From: Galaxea fascicularis | Lineage: Eukaryota; Cnidaria; Anthozoa; Scleractinia; Euphylliidae | DNA: 64,000 nt | Direction of reading: 5' to 3' | NCBI GenBank assembly: GCA_948470475.1 | Contig: OX419343.1 | Coordinates: forward strand, 17,339,647-17,403,646 | Shown here: one piece after another, positions 1 to 11,224 of the stretch | How positions within the stretch are numbered: the stretch's first letter is position 1 | How the letters are laid out: each line of letters starts with the position of its first letter | Notes under the pieces: generated by a model | Told to the model about the DNA's origin: nothing | The model's database searches: none | What the model saw: the letters and a program-made list of their open reading frames with translations, nothing else | Position numbers and translations under genes: made by a program

Positions 1-1112
1 CAACCTCTGGCTAATAGAAGTAAAAATAGATGTAAAATTACAGAACAAGGTTGTTCGTGTAGTCAGTGATGTTCCTTTGATGGAACCAATTACTCCTCAT
101 TATGTATCTCAAGGTCTGCTGAAATTTCCTGATACTGTTCCACTTAAGGGGGGAAACTCTTAACTACAAACCTGTTGCTAAGGACGCTTACATTGCCGAC
201 TGCAAACATAAACTCCAGCGGTAATCTGCACAATGCGGGTTGCCGGTCGGACTGCCGCCAAAATGGCGGGAAATATAAATCTTGTAAACAAAATAAAATT
301 GTAAAAAACTTTGTCTGTTGCAACGTTTCGTTTTCTTGAGGTTTCTGGGCTAATCGGGTTAAAAGTATGCCCAGGCACCAGAAAAAGGCAGTATTGGCTT
401 CTTCAGCAAACTCTGTCCGAACTCGTCCCCGTAGCCGTCGTTGCTCTTGTCCAGCGGAACGCAAAAAAAGATGGCAGAAAATTAGCTTACGACGCATGCG
501 CTGGTAGTTACCAGTCCCAAACGGTCAAAAAGAACGAAAAAAGCTTAAAACTCGATAGAACAACTTCTTCGGTGATATTTTTTGGGCGAAGACGAAAGAT
601 CAAAACATTCTCTATAATACCACGTATCGATTTTCCGTTTTATCTCTCAACACAAACGCAATCAAACAAAGTGTGTTAAAAACTCCCTTCAAAGCAGGGT
701 AATTTTCGTCATAAGCACAATTTCAACAAATCCTTACGTCAAGACGTTCAAAACAATGCTCTCCGAACATTGGTATTGTATTCATTATTGTAAAAAGTCA
801 ATAATTTGAGTTTTAGCGCTTTTTCTGCCAAGGTCACGTGACTTGCCAAATATGGCTGTCGTTCGGAAAAGTACAGGGGACCTTCTATAGAACATCTGTG
901 TCCAAAGGGATTGTTCTTTGATATTCGGACATCAAAGATATGACGGGTAAAAGTTTTACATAGCAACAGGTTTGTAGTTAAGAATCTCCCCCCTTAACAA
1001 ATGTTTAGTTCTTATCTATGATTATTTAAACAATGGAAAGTTTCCCAGCTTACCCATTCTGTTTGTATCTGAGCTACATGATTGTGATACCGACCCGCCG
1101 TTCATCTTCTAA
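1..1112 (+). pseudogene. LINE reverse transcriptase C-terminal remnant, split by a MITE
   Basis: Bases 2-145 are an open + strand frame, with residues such as LQNKVVRVVSDVPLMEPITPHY cut to short matches. It resembles the region just after the reverse-transcriptase palm in CR1/Jockey-like LINEs, where an LQ-K-R motif is followed by a leucine-rich segment. The same frame resumes at 998 (NKCLVLIYDYLNNGKFPSLP) and ends at a stop at 1110-1112. The two halves are separated by a TTAA-flanked insertion and fall back into one frame if that insertion and one TTAA are ignored. The left end is cut by the window edge, so the rest of the element cannot be seen. The LINE assignment is from memory of the family; the clade is uncertain. 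Confidence 0.55.
144..997. mobile_element. piggyBac-type MITE with TTAA target duplication
   Basis: TTAA at 144-147 and TTAA at 994-997 flank an 846-bp insert. Its ends are inverted repeats of about 35 bp: a run of six G followed by an AACTACAAACCTGTTGCTA block on the left, mirrored on the right at 961-993. A TTAA duplication is the hallmark of piggyBac transposases. The interior has no convincing transposase frame, so this is a non-autonomous element. It interrupts a LINE coding frame, which fixes its boundaries precisely. Confidence 0.75.
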
Positions 1113-1267
1113 TTAAACAACTAGTTATAAATTCATTCCGCAAATATACAAATGATAGTAAGTAAATGGTCTGATAATAATAAGTAAATAGTACTTTTAA
1201 TACCTAAATATAAGGGGTACAGTATTATTTATACTAGATGTGCTCCCTTCCTTCCTCTCTGAATATT

Positions 1268-1435
1268 AGTATAGGAAATCGCACGACCTCGAGTACAATT
1301 CGGGATTATAGGTACGAGTTATTTTGAAAAGCCTCAAAATTGCACGAGCCATTAGGCGAGTGCAATTTGAGAACTTTCAAAATCATAAGTATCTATTAAT
1401 CCCGAATTGTACGAGAAGGTCGTGCGATTTTTGTG
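1268..1435. repeat. Fold-back MITE, copy 1 (loop GCACGAGCC...GGCGAGTGC)
   Basis: A near-palindromic segment. The left arm (AATCGCACGACCT, then ACAATTCGGGATTA, then a TTTTGAAA block) is mirrored on the right (AATCCCGAATTGTACGAGA, then GGTCGTGCGATT). The central part AAATTGCACGAGCC...GGCGAGTGCAATTT is nearly identical to the centre of the element at 16324-16497, although the outer arms differ. No protein is coded. The family is not identified. Confidence 0.6.
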
Positions 1436-1502
1436 GCGAAAGGCCTTGTCGGAAGGCTTTCGCCACTATGTCATGGCGTTAAGAGAGTGAAAGCGTAAAG
1501 CC

Positions 1503-2783
1503 TAGTTCCCACTAGTGACATAACGATCATAATCATAATCATAAGCACGAACATAACGTTGTTATGTCGCTTATGTCTTAGTGGGAACATCTAGAAACAT
1601 AATCATAGGCGCCCGGCCTTATGATCAACATAATCATAATCATGAGAAAATGATCGACTATTTTCTTATGATTATGATTATGTCTTTGACTATGTCTATG
1701 TTGCTTTTCTTTGTAGTGGGAACGCGAAAATCGTAACGACATAATGAGAAACATAATGACGCAACGGGGTCATTGTATTTTGCCCAGTGAAAGTCTAGGT
1801 CTAGTACTTTCGGGTCGGTTCATTTCAAAATGGTGGCTAGGTTCGAGGAAAAGCTTGTGAGTGCAGTTGAAAACCGTTCCCACTAGAACATAAGAAGCTT
1901 ATGATTATGATTATGATTATGCTTATGATCCTTATGTCTTAGTGGGAACATCTAGAAACATAATCATAGGCGCCCTTATGATCAACATAATCATAATCAT
2001 GACAAAATGATCGACTATTTTCTTACAGGGCGTAAAATTAACTTATTTTTTCCGGTAGCCACTTGGCTCCTAAATATTTTAAAGTGGTAGCCAATTCCAA
2101 AAAGTTGGTGGCCATTATGACACACACACACTCAAAAAAAAAAACAATTTTTACCCTGTCACTGTACTAGATATATTAAATTGCTCATGATCAGAGTCAT
2201 AAAAACATCAAAAATTACCCGGCCTCCAGCTCATGGAACAAACTCACTAACTTAAACATATTTATCCACGTACAATACCTTGCCATTACAATGTTTAAAA
2301 TAGGTATTAAGTAACAATTAAGTCAACAATCATTTCTCATACAAATGGAGGTAAGGTAAGGTAAGGTCTAGGTAAGGTGTGATTTGAAATTCTAGTCGCC
2401 AATTTGGCGACTAATTTTCAGGATTTGGTCGCCAAAGTGAAAAATTTAGTCGCATTGGCGCCTGTATAAGGCGCAATTTTACGCCCTGTCTTATGATTAT
2501 GATTATGTCTTTGACTATGTCTATGTTGCTTTTCTTTGTAGTGGGAACGCGAAAATCATAACGACATAATGAGAAACATAATAAGGCAACGGGGTCATTG
2601 TATTTTGCCCAATGAAAGTCTAGGTTTAGTACTTTCGGGTCGGTTCATTTCAAGATGGCGGCTAGGTTCGAGGAAGAGCTTGCGAGTGCAGTTGAAAACC
2701 GTTCCCACTAGAACATAAGAAGCTTATGTTTATGTTTAGGATTATGATTATGCTTATGATCCTTATGTCGCTAGTGGGAACTA
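1503..2783. mobile_element. TIR transposon with internal tandem duplication (CATAATCAT-rich)
   Basis: The ends are inverted copies of TAGTTCCCACTAG followed by GACATAA (left at 1503; right end GTGGGAACTA at 2783). A TA flanks GTTCCC...GGGAAC on each side, so a 2-bp TA target duplication is possible. The inside is rich in ATAATCATAATC and its complement. A unit of about 350 bp (TTAGTGGGAACATCTAGAAAC ... GAAAACCGTTCCCACTAGAAC) occurs twice, at about 1588-1890 and 1947-2720. The second copy is interrupted by the element at 2026-2488. There is no transposase frame. The superfamily is unknown. Confidence 0.6.
2026..2488. mobile_element. Nested CAGGGCG-ended MITE with TCTTA duplication
   Basis: This 463-bp insert begins CAGGGCGTAAAATT and ends AATTTTACGCCCTG, a perfect 14-bp inverted repeat. 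TCTTA lies at 2021-2025 and again at 2489-2493. The uninterrupted sister copy of the surrounding repeat (around 1660-1680) reads straight through with one TCTTA, which proves the insertion. The interior shows short repeated phrases (GGTAGCCA, AGTCGCCA) and no gene. The CAGGG start is hAT-like, but a 5-bp duplication is not the hAT 8 bp, so the superfamily is open. Confidence 0.75.
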
Positions 2784-4371
2784 AGCTTAACCATCTATAT
2801 TGCGCAATACTGGACAAATATCTATTTCACAAATTAGGTACATTAGTTGTCAGAAATAAACTCTATTTGTTACCCAATTTATTATTTCAAAACACAATAC
2901 CCTTTTGGCTTTCTATTCAGCCTGAGCCAGATACAGTCATAGCCTGCCTATTTTTTATTTATAATACATTCAACAAAATTGCGATCTCACGCGCCGTTGT
3001 CATGGAAACTTAATGGGTACTCCTACGGTGTACTATTTGGGATTAATTGTACTGCTCTTGACCAATCAGAATTGCGTAATTTTGTTGAGTGTACTGTAAT
3101 TGTTGTAATTGTAGTAACTGTAGTATAGTTGTTCTTTCCTAATTTATTTCATATTTTCATTTTATGTGTTCAGTATTGGAGAAATGAAAAATGAAAATTA
3201 AGGTTATTTTCAAACAACTGCGCGTGGAAAATAGGCGCGTCGCTGCCTTTTGAAAAACGGTGTTTGTGTTGATACATAATTAAACATCCGTACAACATAC
3301 CTAGATTATGTTTCTTGCCTTTTCGTTTGACTCCATTATCATTACTCCCAACGTCTGTGAACTAAATGTGTATCTCATCAAAATATCTTCAATATTCGGG
3401 CCACTAAAGTTTGTGTGATCTACCAAACCCGAAATCAATCGGCTGAATGCATTTCAAAATTATGGTTTTATTCTGAAAGGAAAAGATTTTCTTCTTATTC
3501 ACTTAACTTTAGGGAAAATCGTATACATAGATCCGTCACGTTTGGGCGCAATTTTTCAAATAATAGTTCAAATTTATACTATCTCATGAAGAGATTTCCA
3601 GTATTCCCCAACACCAGGGTTATTGAGCTACTAAAAACATTGATCCTTGGTTTTCTGTACTTCAGCTGCGTTCAGCCGCGTTGGTCACGCTTAAAGGGGG
3701 TTCGTTTGAAACCTTTCAACCCCTCCCTCCTATCCGCCTGTAATATAGGGGAGACACTAGCGGAAATGTAGGAAATACACTTTTAATTGCCTATCGGAAA
3801 GCTTTATAGAACAAAAGTGAGTTGTTTTTAAGGACCTCTGTAATGCCATCGTCGTCTCAGGGTTAATCTAATTTTCAGTTTGTGCAAAAGTGAAATTTTT
3901 TTTCGAGTACTATGTGCAAATTGCACTGTGATTTACTTGGAGAGTGAGAAAGAAGTTTTGATAATTGCGAAAAGCAAAGAGTACACTATTTTTACTTCTT
4001 CGATTCTTCAATCAATTTAGGTTTTATTTTAAAATCAGATTCAAGAATCAGAATATTTTTGCCCTAAACGAACAAGCCTTTGTTTCTATGTTTGGAAGTC
4101 AGTTGTTAGAATCCGAACAAAAATCACCCTAAAACACCCATTTTTCCTGGAATGTTTGGTTCCGATTCTCTTAGCAAAATTTGTGTTTAAGTGGGTATGA
4201 GTGTCAGGTCCTTCTTCGCTCGCCATCGGCCTTTAAAAGGGCTGCTCCATTATCATAAGCTCTTTGTTTCGACCCCTTTTTTTGTTTCGTAGTCAAAGGA
4301 AGGGAACTGTAAACTACACTAGAGTCGAACCGTGTCTGAGGTCTAACATGAAGCATGCAAAAGAGTGGTAT
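2784..4371. other. Intergenic, no supported gene
   Basis: AT-rich sequence with short open frames that lack family resemblance. There is an AATCAGAATTGCG phrase near 3065 of the kind found in dispersed repeats, but nothing I can delimit. Confidence 0.5.
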
Positions 4372-4955
4372 TACAGTCGAACCTCTCCATAACAGCCTCC
4401 TCGGGGACAGAGGAAATTAAAGCGGCCATTGTAGAGAAGTGGAGAGGTGGACGGAAGGGGAGTATGGGTGTAATATGGCAGCTATTTGTTTTGGGGGTGA
4501 GGACATTTTTATTCAAAAAATGCTGATTGATGCATATAAATACGTAACACGATCAAAATACTTATCAATAAAACAGAAACCAAAAATTAATGATACGAAG
4601 AAAAATTTTAACAAACAAAGCGAGGTAAACTGAGTAAGTAAATCAGTTTGTATCAGCTTCATCTGCCGCAGCAGTGGTGTCTTCATCGCTTCCTCAGGTA
4701 CCTCCAGTGGCTCTTTAGCTGACTTCGTTCCTCCAGTCATCCACCATTTGCAGTGGAAAATGGGGGTTTTGTATATACTGTCGTTGATTTAGTGGCCGTT
4801 TACGTTGTTGAGAGGTTACGCTGGCAGTTAGAACGCGCTTTAGTGTCCGTTGCCGTTGTAAAGAGGTTAAAAAATGAGTGATTGGATGGACCGTCCGCGG
4901 CCAGGACAAAACTGGCCGTTATACAGTGATGACCATTAGTAGAAGTTCCACTGTA
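4372..4955. mobile_element. Tc1/mariner-pogo-like MITE
   Basis: The element is flanked by TA at 4372-4373 and 4954-4955. The left end CAGTCGAACCTCTCCATAAC pairs imperfectly with the right end, whose complement reads CAGTGGAACTTCTACTAATG. Both continue into a shared GGCCGTT/AACGGCC phrase. A CAGT-start with TA duplication is typical of the pogo/Tigger branch of Tc1/mariner. Repeated GGCCGTTNNNNTTGTAGAGAGGT-like phrases inside suggest internal duplications. No transposase frame is seen. Confidence 0.6.
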
Positions 4956-5944
4956 TCATAAATGTTTGTAAGCCGATTCCACTAAAACTTAACAGAGGTA
5001 TTAGGTAATAATTGAAGTACTCAAGGATTTTTTTTTTATTGAGTGGATAGCACGTTACGGCAATACTTTAAATACCTTGTAAAACGTGGTTTTATGTCCA
5101 ACTTTTCTCCTCAAGAGGAACAGAAAGAGAGTTGATTTTACCATTAAGTGATCAATCAAAACCTCTTTTGTGGTATATCTGACTCCGATTTTTGTATTTC
5201 AAGTTTCATTCAAAGTTATTAGCGCTTAAAGGAACAAAATGTAGCATTCTGGAATTTGAAGCCTTCAATTAAGTTCCCATGCATCTAAAGCTTATTTAAA
5301 CATTTGGCGTCAGATATGGCAATCTACAATACACTTAGTTTACCTCCCTTCAGTGCCAACTCATGAAATTCTGTATCCGCGCTGAATTCTTGGACACAAA
5401 ATTGCTTGTTTTTAAGCTTCCGAAAGCCTTCCGAGCAAACACGAGTAAACTGATTAATGCAAAAGCTACAATTATGGCAATTTTGGTAATTTTGATTCAC
5501 GGGCTATCGTCAGCCCTGCATTACATATTAATTTACGTTGCTATTTTATTGGTCAGTTTTGATTAAATACTTGAAATGCACAAGAAGGTCTTGCGATACG
5601 ATTTGAATCCCTTGCGATTATTAAGGCAGAAACATAATATTTTACATAATATTTTTCGCTAACATTTCGCGTACTTTCGGTATTAGTCGTCGAACGTCGT
5701 GCATATTCTCTACATAAATGCATCTGATACAAAGGCTCAAAGAAGCACGAGCGGAGTTGATGTCCCAAGCTTCCAAATAAAACCGTAGATGGCCGTTGAT
5801 GAACAAGTCATAATATCTTTTTTTACATCATAGATAACCATAGCAACACTATAACCTGCTAAAAATAGCCTGAATTTAAGCTTCTCAAAAACGATCTCGG
5901 AGACCTTAATTTCTTATTGTCGAGTAATAATTAACATAATGATA
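4956..5944. other. Intergenic, no supported gene
   Basis: No convincing frame, RNA or repeat boundary seen. The short open frames here have no recognisable motifs. Confidence 0.5.
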
Positions 5945-5954
5945 CAAACGTTTC

Positions 5955-6053
5955 GCAAAGTTAGAAAAAATTGTAGGAGGGATCAGTCACCTTATTTCTT
6001 GAAAATGTAAGGTAGCTCTGAATCGGCTCCTACAATTTTTTAAACTTCGCAAA
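5955..6053. repeat. Small fold-back MITE
   Basis: Arms GCAAAGTTAGAAAAAATTGT-AGGAG (left) and CTCCTACAATTTTTTAAACTTCGC (right, split here for length as CTCCTACAATTTTTT / AAACTTCGC) form an imperfect hairpin around a short AT-rich loop with a repeated ACCTTATTT/AAGGTA phrase. Nothing is coded. Confidence 0.5.
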
Positions 6054-6599
6054 ATGTTGGATCTTCACATGCTTATTTCTTTTCAACAATACAGAGTCAA
6101 ATGGTGGTCACTGAGTTCGTTTCTTAGTTGCGGCTAATGTCACAAATTTCGCACATGCGCATCGAGTGAACATCAGGGGGGCCGACGTTTTTTCTTGCCT
6201 CCCACGCAGACCTCACAGGGCTTCGTCATGCGTTCCTCCCCCACGAACGTGGGAGGCTTACAAGTTTTTCAACTGTGGAAACTTAATTCGATGTCTTTCA
6301 GTGTCAGTTAGGGAGGGCGAAGAGACCTTGCCGGCCATGAACCCATGATATTGTTAAAGAAGCGTTTCGCCGCGAAGAAATCATTCTTCGAGTTCGCAGA
6401 TCCCTTCAATTCATCGCAAGGGTTGCAGATGCTCAACGCAATGTTTGAACTCTTTCGCAGAGCTGTCCGCAAATGCCTCTTGCAAAAAATTACAATTTTG
6501 AAGATGATTTTTTACCATGCTTTATCTTTAACTGGTCCATTCGTCGTATTCTTAACAACGTTAGCGAAACTTTCGAAAACGTGCTCGTTTTAAATCAAC

Positions 6600-6931
6600 A
6601 AATTGTCGCCTTGGCGTCGCCGTAGTTAGTTTAGTTCCTTTCCCCCAGTTGGGGAATAGGGCCAGAAATGAGTTGCTCTACTTTGCTCTGTCTCTGGACA
6701 CAGCCACAGCTGCGGCCCGTGATGTTAATCCTATTTTAGCGCGCTCTCTTTCTACTGTTCGTCTCCATGTTTCGCTCGGCCGTCTTCGCTTCGTTTTTCC
6801 ACACTCTTTTTCTTTGTTATGTTTAATTCCATGTATAGTTAGCTCTGTTTTTTTGTTATTTGTTTTTTATCCCTTCTTTTTTTTCCTTATTGTTGTTGTA
6901 TTGTAATTGAATAAGTGTGAATAAAAAAAAA
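6600..6931 (+). mobile_element. LINE 3' tail, + strand
   Basis: T-rich 3'-UTR-like sequence ends in AATAAGTGTGAATAAA plus a short A run at about 6922-6931. The same GTGTGAATAAA ending followed by TTGTTGTTG recurs at 19595-19620. Together they look like 3' ends of one LINE family. The open frame at 6649-6906 is low-complexity and probably non-coding. Confidence 0.35.
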
Positions 6932-6935
6932 TGAA

Positions 6936-7060
6936 CCATACAGGAGGACTGCGATGACGTTTGACTTGAAGATTCTCAACTTTATTTCACGAAATTCACC
7001 TGTTCTCCACATCTTTGAAAATTGATGCGCTTGACGAGCTTCATATGATTCTGAAATCAT
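6936..7060 (-). pseudogene. LINE reverse transcriptase fragment
   Basis: Minus-strand residues WRTGEF-REIKLRIFKSNVIAVLLYG match the conserved segment W...K-RIF--NV--VLLYG after the RT palm of RTE/CR1-like LINEs. It lies head-on against the + strand LINE tail and directly abuts the 3' end of the BEL/Pao integrase. It therefore probably truncated that element. Too short to classify. Confidence 0.45.
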
Positions 7061-7136
7061 AGATTCCTGTCGATGCTTTTCCATTCCACACATCAGCAGG
7101 AGATCGCATTTTTTCTTGAAGCAACCTGTCAGCATT

Positions 7137-8515
7137 TCACTGGCCTTGTGGTGCATTCTGGTTAACCACAAGAACAATGTCTCCTTCTTTAAGGTTGTCA
7201 CGAACTTCCTTCCATTTCTTCCGAGTGTTGAGCGTTGACAGAAATTCTTCTCTCCAGCGCCTCCAGAAAACCTTCACGAGATCCTGAACCAATCTCCATC
7301 TGTTTCGGGGGTTAAATGCCACTTCATCTGCTACTCGGGGAGCCATCTGACCTCCTAATTGCCCTATCAAGAAGTGGCTCGGCGTCAGAACAGGTTCATC
7401 AAGGGGGTCTGTTCCCTCATACGACAATGGTCGTGAGTTCATAAGTCCCTCTACGTCTTTGATGGTAGTTTGGAGTTCATCATCATTCAGCCCTACATTT
7501 TCCACGATTGACTTCAACGCTTTCTTGGCTACTTTAACCACCGACTGAAACACGCCACCAAAATGGGAACCAAGGGGTGGATTCCAATTCCACTTGATAC
7601 CTTTACTGGCACAGTCATCCACAATCTTCTTCTGGTTGATCGACTGGATCAGCTCTCTCAGCTCCCTTTCTGCCCCCACAAAGTTCGTTCCGTTATCGCT
7701 AGTGACTTCTTCAGGTCGTCCTCTTGTGGCAACCATTCGGTTGAACGCATTCAAGAAATCTGCTGTGCTCATCGAAAAGGCGATCCCAAGATGAACCGCT
7801 CTAGTGGCTGAACAGGTAAATAGGCAGAGATATCTCTTAGCAGAAACTCTTCGCGCGATCTTTGTTATGAACAGCCCAGCATAGTTCACACACATGATTT
7901 TGCAAACGCCCTCATGGGTGTTCCTAGTCTTGACTCTGGAAGAGGTGCCATTATCTGCGTTGCTGGTGCTGCACACACTTTGCACTCTCTGTCCCAATTC
8001 TTAACTTCTTGCCGGCCATTAATGATCCAATATCGATGGCGAACTTGGGCTAACACGTGATTTATTCCTGCATGATGACAACGACCATGGACATCTGCTA
8101 CAATCAGCCGAGTACTGTGATGTTTCTTGGGCAGGATCATTGGATGCTTGGCATCATAGGGAAGTGCTGCTCTGGTAAGCTGTCCCCCAACTCGTAATAT
8201 TCCTTCCTTGTCAATTATAGGCGTCAGCTGTTTCAAGGGACTCTGACTGTTAATCTCCCTTCCACCGTTCAACTTTCGCACTTCTATCAGGAATTTCTCG
8301 ATCTGTGCCTGCTTCACCCACAACCTTCCAGCCTCTTCCAGCTCGACTGGGGTCAACAAATTTTCTCTCACTAACGTGGCAACGGGGCTTCCTCCTTTCT
8401 TCACCTTGCTTACCAGTTTTGCAATAAACCTCAATACCCAGGCAGTCACTCTTATCAGTTTTGTCCAGCGTGAATACTTCAGGGGATCTATCAATGGCTT
8501 GGAAACTTCTGCCAC
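7137..8515 (-). pseudogene. BEL/Pao integrase (zinc-binding plus DDE core)
   Basis: Two overlapping frames (7886-8515 and 7137-7997) form one integrase. The N-terminal part has the H2C2-like zinc site: HPMILPKKHH, then GRCHHAGINHVLAQVRHRYW and CKVCAAP. The core has D in VNYAGLF (normally VDYAGPF, so the first Asp appears as Asn in this frame) and SDNGTNF for the second Asp. The expected third catalytic Glu (HFGGVWE/FE) reads GGVFQS, i.e. Gln. A BEL-type C-terminal region follows (LTPSHFLIGQ, then RWREEFLSTLN, then EGDIVLVV). A frameshift joins the two frames near 7900-7990. Loss of catalytic acids fits a dead copy. Confidence 0.8.
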
Positions 8516-8750
8516 AAATGTAATTTTGGGCTTTGTGATCTCAGCTCGGCAGTCTTTAGACCTTTCGTCTTCCTTGATATGTTTCTTTTGTGGCCAATTC
8601 TCTGGAATGTCATACAGGAATTCGGGCCCAACGGTGACTGGCTGTCAATTCACGCGCATGAAGACCTCTTGTAGCATCATCAGCGCAGTTCAGGTGAGTC
8701 GGAACATGACACCACTGCTTGGGGTTGGATTTCTGGTGTACCTCAGATAC

Positions 8751-9400
8751 TCAGTTCCCCACAAAGGTTTTGTACCTCCTGGATTGACCTTGAATCCAAC
8801 AAATAACATCCTCACTGCCCTTCCACAAAGTACAACTGTCAAATCCCACTTGCAACAATTCTGAGACCCTTCTGGACAGTCCTAATCCTAACAGCGCCCC
8901 CATCAACTCTAAGCGAGGGATACTTGTCGCTTTTGTTGGGGAAACCTTGGCTTTTGCCGCAACAAACCGTACGGATACTTCTCCATCTTCATATTCATTA
9001 CGCACATAGCTGACGGCCGCGTATGCCAATTGCGACGCATCTGTCGTGGTGTGGATTGTGGTTTCAACAACACGCTTTCAAACTACTCGGTAACACCTTG
9101 GGACTTGGACCCCAGCAAGCTCTGACAGTTCATGAAACCAAGCTTGACACCTCTTCAACTCATCCAGGAATTCGTCGTCCCAGCTGAGGCTAAGTAACCA
9201 AGTTTCCTGTAGAGCCATTCTTGCCCTTATTGCGAATGGTGCTAGCATCTGTAAAGGATCAAACAGGGTCGCGAGTTTCTTCAGAAATCCTCGTTTTGTG
9301 TACTCAATGTCCTTCGGCGGGTCCAACTTAAAGGTGAACGCGCCAATTTCTGCATTCCACGGAACCCCCAACTCCTTCATGCAGGGCAGCTCTGCTTCCC
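8751..9400 (-). pseudogene. BEL/Pao RT C-terminus and RNase H
   Basis: Frames 9078-9380 and 8751-9029 carry the Pao connection region (GFLKKLATLFDPLQMLAPFAIRARM, W-W cluster with LSWDDEFLDELK) and the RNase H start. The RNase H start includes AYAAVSYVR, then VAAKAKVSPTKATSIPRLEL and MGALLGLGLSRRV. The SIPRLEL segment is the Pao RNase H signature. The region between the two frames is shifted by a frameshift near 9030-9080. RNase H catalytic acids cannot all be placed because of frame breaks. Confidence 0.75.
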
Positions 9401-10422
9401 TCGATTTTCACGTTTGCTACTCGATCGTCAAGGGGTATATCCTCCAGCACTTTAGGTTTGTTGCTGCACCATCGTCGGATCGTGAACCCCGCTTTCCCCA
9501 GTAGATCAATGAGCTGATCGCGAACCTTTAAGGCCTCGTCATCTGTCTCCAGTGAGGTGAGGACATCGTCCATGTACATCTGCAAGAGGATGGAACATCT
9601 CTCCAGGTCAGCTACAAGGGCAACTGGGTTGTTGCGGTGGCGGAGTAATACATCAAAGACATCTTGCTGCAATTTTGGTCCAGGTAACATGGTGTCATTG
9701 AGGCTGATCCCTCCGTACTTTGCGGCAGAGTCGTACACTATCCTCACTTTTGTGGTCTCTTTATCCTCTCGCACAACAGGGAAGTTAGGTAAGTACCAGC
9801 TTGGCCCGTCATCTATCTCTGGTGGCTCTACCTTCCTGACATATCCTTTGGTCACATTTGCTTCCATCACTTGGCAGTACTTCTCAGCAATATCCGGTCT
9901 TCTTCGCAGTTGCTTTTCAAGGGAAACGAGTCGAAATTCAGCACTTGTTCTGTAGGAGCACAATGGCGGTTGATCATCAACCCAGGAAATTCCTAATTCG
10001 TAACGCCCACCAATGTAACGCCTCGAATTGGCCACCTTAAGCTCAGCATACATCTCCTCTGCAGTCAGCTGCTTCTTTTGATCACCAAGCCCCGCTAGTT
10101 CATCATCCCACATCTTACGCATCAATTCATCGGCTTGTAACTCAGGAATGGGGTTAGCATGAAAGGTAAAGGTGTGACAGGCTGTGCGGCAACCACTGAT
10201 CTCCTCTGGCACATGTCCTACGATTGTCCATCCTAGTGGAGTCTTCACACCCACAGGCTCCCCTGGTCTGCCAACACGGTGCTCAAGAGGGAGGAGAAGC
10301 TCCTCATAATAATCGCTACCAATGAGCAAATCGACCTCCCCACTTCCAACTGGCTTTGCAATTCTCAAATCACGAAGATGACACAACGTTTCCTTACTTT
10401 GAGACCAATCCATTGCTCTCAT
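9328..10422 (-). pseudogene. BEL/Pao peptidase end and reverse transcriptase, internally deleted
   Basis: The 364-residue frame starts with the A17 peptidase C-terminal region (DLLIGSDYYEELL, then TPLGWTIVGHV). It continues into the RT fingers (RIVYDSAAKYGGISLNDTML and PGPKLQQDVFDVLLRHR). The RT palm should run from ADLE (motif A) through about 100 residues to the YxDD box. Here ADLE is followed only 10-12 residues later by MYMDDVLTS. So motif B and the region between A and C are missing in frame, which would inactivate the enzyme. The YMDD codons lie near 9566-9581. Confidence 0.8.
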
Positions 10423-10915
10423 TTTGTATATGCTCGGGGTTGTCCACGGGGCACTTCTCTCTTAGTATCACCATTCATGCTTTCTACATGCACAGTCACA
10501 GTTTTACTCTCCGTAACAACTGTCTTCGCTCCAAAAACTGTAACACGAAGTGGTCGACATTCTGCTTCTAGACCCAGAGTGTCTGCTACTTGTTCTCTAA
10601 GGTAAGATGAGCTTGATCCTCCATCCAAGAATGCATTTGCCTTGATCCAGATTCCATTACTCCCTTTAAGAATAACTGGCACCATCTGAAGAGCCACCTT
10701 CTCATTACGTTTTGCATTAACAGGTTCCTCAGTTGTGCAGTCATCCCACAGCTTGCCTGAGTTTCAGGTGTTGTGCTCTGCGGTGCATTACCAGTTTCAG
10801 CTTGCAGAGGATGGAATGTGGCAGCAGTTGGGTTTAATCGCAGCATGTCCGTTTTGTGAAGCTGTGAATGGTGTTTTCGACAACACCCTTGCACTGCACA
10901 GGTATCCTTTCACGT
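10419..10915 (-). pseudogene. BEL/Pao gag tail and A17-type aspartic protease
   Basis: The frame 10419-10697 has the protease active-site segment FLDGGSSSSYLREQVADTLGL, the LD-GS box of retroviral-type aspartic proteases of BEL elements (written in two pieces: FLDGGSSSSYL and REQVADTLGL). Upstream (10586-10915, another frame) is the end of the gag zinc knuckle, VQGCCRKHHSQLH. That frame continues the half-knuckle found on the other side of the hAT insertion at 14292. A stop and a frameshift separate the knuckle from the protease. Confidence 0.75.
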
Positions 10916-11224
10916 ACAACGCCCACACATGTCCAATATACACGAACTGAGTCGGGTCGTCAATTGCTGTTGACGACCCGTCTCACCGGAAGTCGGGTCG
11001 TGAAGTTTAAAATGGAAGTAAGTTTTACTACCGGAAGTCAAACGGCCTGGGGCAACTTCAAATATCTCGACGGATCGTGACGATCCGATCAGGTCGTGAC
11101 GACCCGTCATTTGAAAAGTCGACCCGACTATTCGAAATGTCAGGTGGTGAGAGACAAGAAAAAGCCTCGATGAACACTGGAGACCGTGAGAAGAATAGCG
11201 TTCAGAAATGATGACTGACTGGAA

